Part shown: positions 50,098-61,390 of the stretch, piece by piece
How positions within the stretch are numbered: the stretch's first letter is position 1
Layout of the letters: each line of letters starts with the position of its first letter
DNA from: Eleginops maclovinus
Taxonomy: Eukaryota; Chordata; Actinopteri; Perciformes; Eleginopidae
Direction: 5' to 3'
Assembly: GCF_036324505.1 (NCBI RefSeq)
Contig: NC_086354.1
Location: 19,840,707 to 19,904,706, forward strand
DNA: 64,000 nucleotides
The notes under the pieces: generated by a model
The model's input: only the letters and a program-made list of their open reading frames with translations
The model's database searches: none
Told to the model about the DNA's origin: nothing
Program-made: the position numbers and the translations under genes

Positions 50098-52640
50098 CCT
50101 CCATTGATCTTTTTGGTTAGAAAGGTGTGAAATTTAAGCTCTATGCTTTCTTCCTTTGCGCTGAGGAACTTCCTAACCGATTGTGTGTGTGGCTTTACCG
50201 TGTGCCACAGCTCTTTGGTTAATGAGCATGTTGTGTATGCGCAACCCCTCTTACAAAAAACCCTTTCTTTGTATGACCAATGTGACTATTTTTCGGATCA
50301 GAACCACTGGATTTGGGTACCAAACTATATATTAAATATTGACAAGTAGCTACACCAAGACCAGCTTTCAGCAACGGAAAAACGCACAGTATATATAGTT
50401 TTCTGCAGAAGTAGTTTTAATATCTAAGAATATCTTCCAGATTTACTTAAATACAAATATAATGCACTAATGGAGTATTTATTTATCTCAAGAAAATGAT
50501 CTGAGTTCCTCGACTGACTGGGTTAATTGTAAATATGTATTCTGTTTGATCTGAAAACTGCAGGGCGGTGAGTGTGTAAATCAATCATCGTAAATGAGGG
50601 ACATCTGCTACACAGATAAAGTATTCCTCTCACACACCTACAGTTTAGCCTTCTGGAGGCGGTGTGAACAAACTTCAACAATTCTTCAGCGACGGGGAAA
50701 TGCCTCATAACACCAATGAGATACTGCGGGCTCCGATCCAACTTGTATCAGGGGGGAGAGGTTGTTTCCAAAAGTGTTACAATCCTCTGCATGTAGCTCA
50801 TTAAATTGATTTCAAACATGATAGGCTGTAGCAGTTCAGCTTGCAGAGATCTAATTGTGTATTTCCCCAATGTCACTGGATGGTGCGTATCCGCTACAAC
50901 CTCCCGTGTTATCATCTTAACATTCCCATCCCGCCCCCTCATTAAGGGAATCACTTCTTGAGATGCTCTAATGGCTCCTACAAATTGTTTATGGGGCAAT
51001 TTAATTTGTGTGTAAGGAATACTAATAAAATACTCTTGGCACACAGACGAGTAATTATACGTTTGGCTAAATGGATAATTGGATGGGCTTAAAGATAGAT
51101 TAGTGCATCTGTGGAATTTTGGTCTTGTTGAGAAATACAGTTACTTTTGAGGAAATGCAACTTATTGAATATGCAGTAATTGCCTTTTATACTATAATAA
51201 ACACTGACATGTTGCTTGATTTGCAATTAAATGAATCAGGGAGAAATTGGCTTTTTTTAAAGGCAAATTTAACACAGTTTCATTTCAGGTTTAGTAAAGT
51301 AATATGTTGTTTATTGTGTTACCTCAGCAAAAAGCAAATATTGAACGACTATGGGTTGGTGTGTTTACAATATTTCCTAAGCAGCGGTACTATTTTATAT
51401 ATCTTCTTTCAATAAGATGAATTCTCCCAGGAAATATGTTTCATATCACACAGGAATACTAATCTCTGACACAGTAAGGAGTATTTCTACTAAGGTCAAG
51501 CACAATAAAGGTGCAATATAGTCTCACTGATGCTCAAATGGAATTATTTTGGCATCAGTCTATTGATTCACAGTATTCATTTTAAATTATATTGACCAGA
51601 CTAATAATGCCCTCAAGTTAGAAGCATGAATTATTCAACATATGAAATTGCACTGTGTGGTACATGTGCACATTAGCATTTCACTTAATCATATGTCTTA
51701 GGATGCAATAGATTTAAAGCTATACCAACACCAGTGACCATTTTAGCACATCAGTGGTGACCTGAGCATCAATGTTCTTCAGTGGAAATTGTCATCAGTG
51801 GAGCGTCAAACATCTTGGGACTGTGTCGAACTGAAATCTCTACGCGGCAGAGCCTGAATGATTTATGCATTTGTCATTTCTCATTTGTTGAAACAAGGTG
51901 TCAACGTTTTTGTTCCATCGCACCAGTCAAGCCGTTCAGAGACGAAGAGGAAGGAGCAAATGCCCTTGAAGAGAACGGCAAAGTAAACCGGGCAATTTGC
52001 CCTGCTGCGTCACTTTTCTCAAGTATTTTGTCGTGAAGGTGCAACGGTAGTAGACCATCACTTCATTTGTAAATTTTGTCAGTCCTTACGATACATCATC
52101 TCACATTGTGTGGTTGTAGATTTTCAAAGCAAGAGGTTGGGAAATGGAATTGCTGTTTTACGAGAAATTAGATCAGTCATATCACTTCTTGAAAATAGAT
52201 GTAAACTGCTTTAATCCCCTTTAACTTTGATAAAGACTTTATCAGTTGTCTACATAATTCTTTTTTTGACTAAAACATTTGAATGAAATGAGTGAATACC
52301 GCTGTTATTTACTCATTGTTATTGTTTTATTTGCAAATTTGCTCTGTAATAAGGGACACATTACAATCAAAGAGCAAAACCAGAAATAGATCTGATAAAA
52401 ACATGATGATGACGAATTAAGCAGCTTGTTCTACATTAGCCAAAGTGCCAATTTGTCCATTCATCATGCTATGAATCACGCTCTAACAGATGGCACCTAA
52501 ACAAGTCAGTCATGCATTCATGAGAGTATAGTTAAAAAATCTAACAAGGTTTCATGTGCCATTTGCTTTTCATGCAGGACAATGAAACAAAGTGTGATGC
52601 GATTTAGAAAAGTGCTAGAAGAAGAATCGGACAAGGAAAC

Positions 52641-52910
52641 CCTCTTCATTTTGTCACACATGCACAGAGTACAGCACACACGGCAAAATTGGACCTCTGC
52701 ATTTAACCAAACCTAGCACTAGGAACAGTGGGCAGCTATTGTGCAATGCCTGGGGAGCGGTGGTGGGGGGATTCGGGGCCTTGCTTAAGGTCACCTCGGC
52801 AATGACCAGGAGGTGGACTGGCACCTCTCCAGCTACCAGTCAACACCGGTCAGATCGGGACGTGAACCGGCGACCCTTCGGTTGAAAGACAAAGTCCCTA
52901 CAGTACTAGT
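52641..52910 (+). repeat. Dispersed repeat family B, copy 3 (longest)
   Basis: CTCTGCATTTAACC, AGTGGGCAGCTATTGTGC, TTGCTTAAGGTCACCTCGGC, CACCTCTCCAGCTACCAGTC and AACCGGCGACCCTTCGGTTG follow in order. This copy extends further right than the other two and appears to carry the most complete 3' half of the family. Confidence 0.65.
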
Positions 52911-53284
52911 CTAGTAAAAAGACTAAAATAGAGATTGAACTGCTAAAGAAAGAGCAAAGTAACACAAGCATTTATGTATTATTACAAATTACATTTTCAA
53001 TAATTTGGCTAGTTAAATGCTCACAGAGTTTCTACTTTAAAAAAAGTTGGAACTATTTGAATATGAATTTTATACGGCATCCTTCACTTATCCGACAATT
53101 GTATTCTCACAGTTCAATCTTGCATATACTCACGTACACCCACACAACTTTTGGGGAAGCTTGGCCTCATCCTGTCAGTGCAGGAGCTGACAGACAGGCT
53201 TTTGCTGTGTGTGTCAAAGGAAGTGGTCCGGTATAGACTTGAGGGATTCACTAACTGAACACTGAACAGGGGAAGAAAGAAGGT

Positions 53285-53307
53285 GAGAGAGAGAGAGAGA
53301 GAGAGAG
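53285..53307 (+). repeat. (GA)n microsatellite
   Basis: A short perfect GA tract 45 bp to the left of a GT tract, so the two form a compound simple-repeat patch. Confidence 0.93.
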
Positions 53308-53352
53308 TGACAGACACAGAAAAGAGAGACCGAGAGGTAGAGGAGGAATAAA

Positions 53353-53380
<28 letters not shown>
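53353..53380 (+). repeat. (GT)n microsatellite
   Basis: 28 bp of perfect GT followed by imperfect TGTATGTATATG. It explains the low-complexity part of the 210-codon open frame on the opposite strand at 53214-53846. Confidence 0.95.
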
Positions 53381-53383
<3 letters not shown>

Positions 53384-54999
53384 TATGTATATGTATGCGT
53401 GTGTGGGTGTGTCGTGAAGGAGGTTTAAAGTGCCCCAGGCTTAACCACGTGCGAAGATGGCAAGGCCTGAGAACTCCCTGCTGCTGGGGAACAAGACAAA
53501 ACAACAAGCCCAAATGTATAAACTTTAACACCTTGTCCTTCCTTGTAAATGCATGAGCAATACCCAAAGTCGAGAGCACTTTGAACGATGTGGTTGTACT
53601 GCTGAATTGAGATACACTATAATAGGTAAAACTAAAATATATATTTCTGAATTTTAGACTGAGAAAACTCCAAAACCATATGAGGTGAATAAACGTGGAC
53701 TCTAATAACATCACCCTACATTTATGAGTTGGGGGAGTTGGGGAGACAAGTATTGTTTTTGTAGGTGAGTCACATAATGAGGCTTTTGACATTGTAATAA
53801 ATTGACTGCTTACTAGTTTCCTGCTGTTCCTTCCGAAGAAGCACATTATTTACTAATTGCAATATTTTTTAAAGTACAGTTACATTAACAAGTAGTAAAT
53901 CATGTGAGGCTGTTGTGAGCAGGTCATTTGTTCTCCTTCTGTTTGAGAAAGTTTTGCTCCAAAAACCTAAATGAAATTTTCCCGTAATAGCATTCAGTTT
54001 TTGCCACACACATCTAAAGTTGTCCTCAAAGCTTGTGTCCTTTAGTACATTCATAAAAAAGACACGGTCAACTTCAGCTATAAACTATAATACTGATAAT
54101 TTAGGACTTAGAAAAACACCACACTGCAGTATAAGAACTAAGCATTTTTAACAAACCCATGGGGCGAATGTTTGATTTATTAGCATGCTAGATACAGCTA
54201 ATTGAATTTACTGGAGATAATTATCAATTTAGATGTTGAAAACCCTAGATCTTAGCATTAAAACTACCACCCTCAACACTGTAAACGGTGTATGTGCTTT
54301 CAACTAAGCAAGGAATTTAAGCAATTGTGTAATAGTTTAGTATAAATGCCTAATTTGGATGTGGACCGAAAACTGTAAGCTACAGCACTGTAAGGGGATC
54401 ACTCAACATACAGAATCAGAGCACTGACGTAAGATTTTCCAAATCCGAGACAGGACAGAGAGACAAGATACTTTGAAAGTCAAAAGGCTAAGGGCATTGG
54501 GAATGACTCCAGTGCAATCGTGGTCTGCTCAATGTTCAATTATTGCTGATGAAAGGGACATTTTGTGGGGCGGACATCAGAGAGTGGGATTAGTGAAAGT
54601 GATTTCCTTGTCCTGGGTTGTTTGACAAAGTCTGCCTGTAATCCTCTTGAAAACGGTGCCGTCTTGGCTTTTCTTGACTGTGACTGTTGGCTTTCCTCTG
54701 AGCTGGAGATGGCACACAGAGCAGGAGAAAAAAAGAAGCAGTGTCCACTTACGTTGCGGAAAAGTGATCCAAACCATACAGACATAAATTGTAGAGGGTA
54801 TATATTTCCTTCAGGATTTTTTGTATCAGATGAAAAATGAAGTGTGACATGATTTTTTGAAGCTCTGGTATGATTTGTTTTCCAGTTCATGGAAGCCCAC
54901 TACTGGCAATAATAACATAATGTAATCCTTGACAAATGTACCATCTTTATTCTTGTCAATTTATTAAAAAGCCTGCTCATTTAATGCACAATGTTCCTG

Positions 55000-55180
55000 T
55001 TTTAATTATTAATAAAGGCAAACAATCTAGTCTCGACAATATATGCATAACTACAATTTTGTATTAGAAGATTATGAAACAATGCAAATTAGTCCAATGT
55101 GCTAATGATCATTACTAAATGAATGTTTAATGGAGGACTAAAGCACTGATGCTCTCCTTTCCAAAATCCTCCATGCATGA
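55000..55180. promoter_or_regulatory. Candidate conserved non-coding element, POU octamer and homeodomain palindrome
   Basis: The exact octamer ATGCAAAT is at 55082-55089, 13 bp before the 12-bp palindrome TAATGATCATTA at 55103-55114. Further TAATTATTAAT cores lie to the left near 55000. The block is non-repetitive. Enhancer function is only inferred from motif grouping. Confidence 0.3.
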
Positions 55181-55584
55181 ATAAATTAGTAAGGGCACTT
55201 TTTTTGTGATTCTTTTAGAACACTTTTTTGACTATTAAACAAGAAATTCAGATGCATTACAGCTTATATTCTTACAAATAAAAAAAAGAGATTATTTGAA
55301 ATTGGTTCGAGTCTAATTCAGGTTTAATTTCAATACGTGTCTAAAATCTGATTGTTTTTCTCCTGGCCGTGTCTCATCCAGTTCCATGATCCAGTCAAGT
55401 GGATCCAAAGACATGAGGATTTATTAAAACATACCAACATTTGGCAAACTGTACCCATCTGAATAAGGCAGGATTATAAAGATGGAGCGTGCTGATAGCA
55501 GTGAGATCCCGACTGCCTGAAGCTATCACAGAGGGAAGATGTACCCCATTGTTTCCTTTCTGACAGGGAAAGAAAGCAAATAAT

Positions 55585-55700
55585 AATAACTTTATTTATA
55601 TAGCACCTTTCATGCAAGATGCAGCCCAAAGTGCTTTACAGAGCAAGATAAGATACATAAACAGAGCAAGATAAGATATATGAATTATAATACCAATGCA
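55585..55700 (-). repeat. Dispersed repeat fragment (TTTATTTATATAGCACCTTTC type)
   Basis: AACTTTATTTATATAGCACC and GCCCAAAGTGCTTTACAGAG form a combination seen in many teleost interspersed repeats. CAGAGCAAGATAAGATA is duplicated immediately afterwards (about 55639-55656 and 55662-55679). The class is not determined. Confidence 0.5.
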
Positions 55701-58440
55701 CAGTATTTAAGTACGGTATGTACGGATTTACATCCTTCTCTTCACAGGGTAAGAATAGTTTTACTGTAGATGAAAACAACTTTCAAATCCAGTATTTCTA
55801 CCTGCTTTTCCAAGCTTTTAAGAACACAGATATCAAGATTAAATTGACTCTGGCAGTGTACAAGGTCAAGGATTTACTGTTGTGTGGCAGTCCTTCATTC
55901 TTTGGTACTTGTGATTTCCCCTAATTCTTATTCATGTGGTCTGAACGTCACCATTGCCCAAAGGTTTTTGGAGGGATATTAGGATCACCTGTTGTGCAGA
56001 GTGTCATCTCTTGGCAAATCAGGGTGCCAGCGCCCTTTCTTAAGAACATAATAGAGGTACCCAGGGCCTCCCTATCCTTCCTTGACTTAATGAATATCAA
56101 GCTCCATAATTATTGTGAGCCAGAAACCCTGACCGTTTTAATACTTCTTTTTCAGTCTTAACTTTTCTGATTGATCCTTGGTTTCAGCACTCTGTAACCT
56201 ATCCTGAGGGAATATTATATAAACATCTTTCCAATATGTGAGTTGCATAAGGGTAACTTTAAGTATTATTCATGCATAGCAGTTAATCCTGCGTAAGGAG
56301 AACTTAAAGCCTGCAGGGTTTATTTTGTTTATTTAGATGATTTTTTTAATCAAAACCACCTTCATACTGTGCTCATTAAATTATTTGTGCTGGAGTATCT
56401 TTCTATTAATACAACTGCAACAAAGATGTTTCTTATACACTAATTGAAGAGGCGTTGTCGATGGGCTTCTTCCCGATGAGCCAATGTTTAGGGAATTGGT
56501 TCTGCCACACTGGTTTGATGCCTCCTCAAGAGAGTGGCAAAAATGTGGCCAGCATGAGCAGAAACAGCACCAGCCATGAAGACGGCACCAGCAGTGACAC
56601 GACACACAAGACATTGTCACAACATTGAGCTCAATAGCTATATGCGTCACAAGGTTTCTAGCAGTCAAAAACATTGGAAGCAACAGCTGAGAGACAGGTC
56701 TATGAGTTGCCCTTGGGCGACGAAACACAGGAGCTTAAAGATCCTAAATGCTTTCCTCTAAAACATTTGGTGTCATGTTCTCTCCTGCGCAGCTGGACAT
56801 GTTGAGTTTGAATCTGGGCTTGACCACACCAATAACAGTAGTTTTGACTTAATAGGACATAATTAATCTTAATAGATCATAACGTTATATTTCAAATAGT
56901 GTTGCCTGAGTATAAATACAAATACAACTCCTTCATTAGAAATGTATCGACACAATCATTAGAATTCTCTATATGATAATCGGACCACACCTGCTATCGT
57001 GAGGAGCTGCTGTACAGTATGTGTCAATTTATTTGCAATGAAGGTGGATTAGTGCTTTAATCTTCAGACTGGATTAAAATGCCAGAGACAGAGTGCGGGC
57101 AAATCCATAGCTCTCTATTCACAGAGGAGTGCTGGCCCCTTCGCATATGTAAAATCTGTTTAGTATGCCAAGGCAGGTCCAGTGCCTTTCCTTCAGATGC
57201 TCATCCCTTTTCTCTCCATCTATTGAATTGTAATAGGATATTTAAATGTAAAGAATGATGTTACACATTAGGGGGTGAAGAAAAAAATGCCCTGTGGTGG
57301 CCATTACTCCAGAGCTAATGGGGGAACACCCTGCTGCGATATACAGCGTAGTGTAATGTTGTGACAAATGTTTGTTTTATGCATTGTGGTTTTCACACAA
57401 GTGACAGTGTGAGCCACAAATTGCTTTTTTTCTTAAACAATAGGAAGTGACTCCTCCATGATGTGATGTACAGAAGCATCACATTCTTATGTATGTTTTA
57501 CATCATATATCGGTTTCCACATCCATACCGACTCCTGAATTTATTTAGGATGAGCGAATAGTACATTTAAATGTCTTAAATGCAAATCAATGTACAAATA
57601 AATATATGTAAACGCCTGGCACAATATGCTGTAAGGCTTCAGTAATTACATAATTCTTGGAGACAATGAGACATTTTATGATTTAAAAGAAAAACAAGGT
57701 TACCATGTGGATGATTTTCCATTTTCATTTTCAAGGCCCTTGCATTTCCTACTATCCACCCTTAAAGGGCGACTTCACCAATTATTTACATCATGTTATC
57801 TTCTGTAGGGGCATGTCTTTATGTGATATAATCCATCTCAGTGTGTTGGTCAAAATGAGGAGCCTGCATACTGAGAAAGGCATCCGCAGAAACATTTGTG
57901 ATTGAACTTTGACATCAGTGGGTTATAATGAAGTACACTGTGAGATTGTATCCTGTTGAGCGTTACTAGGCAATTCAATTGACCCTTTTAATGGCATGTC
58001 ATACTTTTAGCAAAAAAACTAAAAGAAACTGCATGTGTAAATAAAAACTGAATGATGGCCACATTCGACTAAGCCTTCAGGATCCAGGTTTCTTGGTATT
58101 GTACATGCTGGCTTGCAGAAACGCTGATGCTGCTGCGCTACCAGTATAATCTTAGCCAGTACACGGAGTCTTTCCTTGAAAACGTGTTCATAGGGGGAAA
58201 AAAAGGAACAACGGGGTGAGTCGACCAATGTTTACGTCAAAACAATAACTAGATCTTGATTGCATAGTTGCTGACAAAAGTTGATTTTGTGTGTTTATAG
58301 TGCATCGTCTGGAGGAGCAATATTAGAAAATGCAAAAGATTGACTTTATGCTCAATGTTCTCCATTTCAGTAATGTTTGCAATTGTATTAACTCTTGCAT
58401 TGTACTGTTGCTGCAAAGAACGGAAAGAGTCACCTACACA

Positions 58441-58509
58441 GAGCCCATTAAAGGTGATGATAGTCTACGCCGTTGTCTGGCTCGGACTGTCATCACCTTC
58501 AATGGGCTC
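58441..58509 (+). other. Isolated 25-bp hairpin (miRNA-like fold, unproven)
   Basis: Arms 58441-58465 and 58485-58509 are reverse complements at 23 of 25 positions. One exception is a G:U-type pair and the other an A:C mismatch. The loop is 19 nt (58466-58484). Complementarity stops abruptly outside the arms. The size fits a pre-miRNA, but the missing lower stem argues against canonical Drosha processing. It could instead be a regulatory palindrome or a short duplication. I do not recognise either arm as a named miRNA. Confidence 0.4.
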
Positions 58510-58974
58510 AACTGCTGGTTATAGTTTAGGAGTGAAAAACGGATAAGTGGCTTTTTTTGCGTTGAAGTTCTTTTTAAAACATTTATTGTAAAGTGACAGT
58601 ATAAGGTCACCTGTACGTTGTTTGTTTGAAACACACACATTGTTCATGTCACACTGATTAGTGCAGAGCAACACGTAGCGCAGAGTGGACTGTGTTTGAA
58701 GTGTGACACAGACTTACATCAGACACCTCTGACTTGGCTTGTATACATTTTTCAGACTGCAGCTTTCGGGCAGTATAGGTTCTGGAGTTGCTTATTTATT
58801 GACTTATGTATTTGTTTGTTTGTTCATGTATTTACTGAGAGCTGTCAGCTGGAAACAATATATGTGTAGGCTATGTTTAATGCAATGTGCGGAAAAACGA
58901 ATGCATTCTAAAAGTTCAAATTCCCCATTTTGAAATTTAAACAAAAGTGAAGAGTAATTTGTGTATCTGCCCCA

Positions 58975-59095
58975 TGTTTGGGATCCAATAAAAATGGTTT
59001 CTTCCGCAACTGATGCTTCATCCTACCACTAAGTTTCGTGAACATTGGGCCAGAAGTTTTCCAGTAATTCTGCTGACAAACAAACCAATGAACCG
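58975..59095 (+). repeat. Ancient dispersed repeat fragment
   Basis: AGTTTCGTGAACATTGGGCC, AGTTTTCCAGTAATTCTGCT and GACAAACAAACCAATGAACC follow in the order seen in old LINE-type tails that end in a GACAAACAAACC run. Diverged; boundaries approximate. Confidence 0.45.
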
Positions 59096-61328
59096 AAAAG
59101 CTATCCTGTAATTTTCAGGGGTTTTACGAGATCAAAAATGGGGGAAAGGTTGCGGAAACATCACCTGAAATCCATTTGTTCTACTTTGGTGAAACTTCTA
59201 AAGTAAACAAATCTTATTCATCCTTCTATAAAACTCCACTCTAATCCTTTTGTAGAGCTTCTTTCCCAACAGGCGTCATTCCATTAGCGTAGACAAATAT
59301 ATGATCAAACATATGATGTTGTGATGAAATTAACTTTTTGCAATGACTACACATCCTGGATAATTACCGTAGTGCCTGAGTGTGTTAACAAAAAGCTTTA
59401 ACTGTGTTATCGCACTAAGCTGATCCAGCTTCAAGGCGGCACAGCGAAGACACAGGAAAGGTGGCACTTTTTAAAGACATGCATACAGATTATTTTGCAA
59501 TGAGACGTACCTCTTCCTGGCAAGTACTCTGCCCCTGAACTCACCAGACATGTTAAATCCCACCGATTAATCCCTCTCCATATTAAACCTGCCTGTCAAT
59601 GGTGTATCATTTGAAAGGTAAGAATACTTAACATTACAATGGGATTAAAATGTTTATCGCTTAGTGTTTGTGGAAAGCCTCATGCTGTTGTCCAATCAGC
59701 CACTTGAAGTTTTGCCTGTTTTATATATTGATTTATTGACAAACAAAATACTTTATATCTTTCCTCTACACACTGTTTAACTTCTGCCCTAGAGAGGCTA
59801 ACCGCAGTAACTGACTAAACTGAAACTGACTACCCATGCAACCGATGTCAGCTTGATAAATCACACTCACCTCCTGTCTTACTCCTACAAAACATCGTTA
59901 TTGACACTGCCAGTAATCAACAATCTTTTCTTTTGTACACTTTCTGTCTTGGCGGGAGTATAAAGGTATGGTTAGCTTAACGTCTACAAAGTGCTGCTCT
60001 GGCAGGGACTGTTTGTAATGACTGCAGTATGGCAGCAGGTGTAGTATATGGGTCTAACCTGCCTAAGACCTGCCGCATGTTTATGAATCTTTGTTTTTTT
60101 GAGAAGTGATCCAAACAATTGGGGGGTTCTTGCAGATAGACATTTGACATGCTTGTATAGATTCTCTATGGCGATCCATAGTGGGAGTCGGCATTTGTTT
60201 TTCCATCCAGATCTCTGTAAATGTCACATGAAAGCACTTTTGAGAAGGTATCTATAGTATCTAGAGTATGTCATGTTTGGACTGCTGTTTCTGTCCACAC
60301 ATGTATTTCTAAGCAAAATAGTCAGACATAAATTATTCACGGTTGCACAAAAGAATATACGTAGATTACGTTTCAACTTGAGAAATATAGTGAAAATGGT
60401 TTGGGATTTTTAAAAGCAGCAGGGAAACATGGTGTAAATAAACTCTTCAGTGTGGACCAGTGTTTGCAAAGTTGTAAAACACACACAACGTATTTGAGGA
60501 TATTATTATGACATAATTATGTTATATTATTACATATTATTATGATATAAACTGAATCAGTATGAAACCACTCTTTCTATTTTTCTCTCCTATTAGTCAG
60601 ATATGCTTTATATGCTGATCAGTTGCTTTTACATTATCTGTCTAACGTGGACTTACTTTTTCAGGATACACCCTCAAAGAAAATGCTGGGTTAAGTTTGA
60701 GGACAGATTTAGCAACAATACAAGATCCCCAAAATAACTGCAACTGTAACCTCATGATCAACGTCACTAATAATTATCAGTTAGTTTTTTATTTTATTCA
60801 AGTTTTAAATTAACAGTGTACCTGCTATTCAACCCTGTAAACTAAACAGTTGTCTTACTGTCAGCCTGTTAAAAATTATAAATTCAGATTCACCAATCTC
60901 CACATCTATTGCGCTCCAAATATGTCACGACCGAAACATCAGGGGGGCCTCCGTCACAGCCGTCTCCCACACAGTAAACCAAACTGCTGGAAAGCTTTGT
61001 AAAATTGTTACCGTGTGAGACACGGAAACATCATTTTACACGGGAAAAATACATGGTGATAAATGATTGTATGAAAGATAAACCATCTTTTGTGGAATGA
61101 TTGGAAAGGTTTGTGTTGAAAAGGATCTTTCAATACGGACCCTTTCTTTCTTTAGGAGGAAGCATTTGTGCCCATGTGTTTACTCTGACACTCATGAGGT
61201 CCGTAAATAAATCATCCAATTTATTCAGATGGCAGCATTGCAAAGATGCTATATTTTCGCAGCAATTAATTTGTAATGCAAGGATCTCGAATAAAGAAAT
61301 TAACTAATATTTAACATCAGTTCATTTT

Positions 61329-61390
61329 TAAAGGGGGCCTTATTAAGCTAATGTTCTGGTTTCATAATTGTATTTCAGAGTGTGTGGGAG
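61329..61390 (-). repeat. Dispersed repeat family A-like fragment
   Basis: TTTAAAGGGGGCCTTATTAA is followed by GGTTTCATAATTGTATTTCA. This resembles the terminal part of the repeat seen reversed at 1805-1890 and at 24998. It is short and diverged, so membership is tentative. Confidence 0.4.

Noticed and set aside
50748..51044. 98-codon frame considered as an exon
   Set aside because: No recognisable domain or flanking splice sites; listed only as a possible non-coding element.
53214..53846. 210-codon minus-strand open frame
   Set aside because: Much of it is translated GT/GA simple repeat (His-Thr and Ser-Leu runs). The remainder has no domain or splice support.
56381..56761. Cys/His-rich 115-codon minus-strand frame
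   Set aside because: Cys and His spacing fits no zinc-finger pattern, and there is no start context or splice support.
57762..57900. TTAAAGGGCGACTTCACCAA block as a dispersed repeat
   Set aside because: It resembles a common fish repeat start, but no second copy in the window and no boundary could be found.
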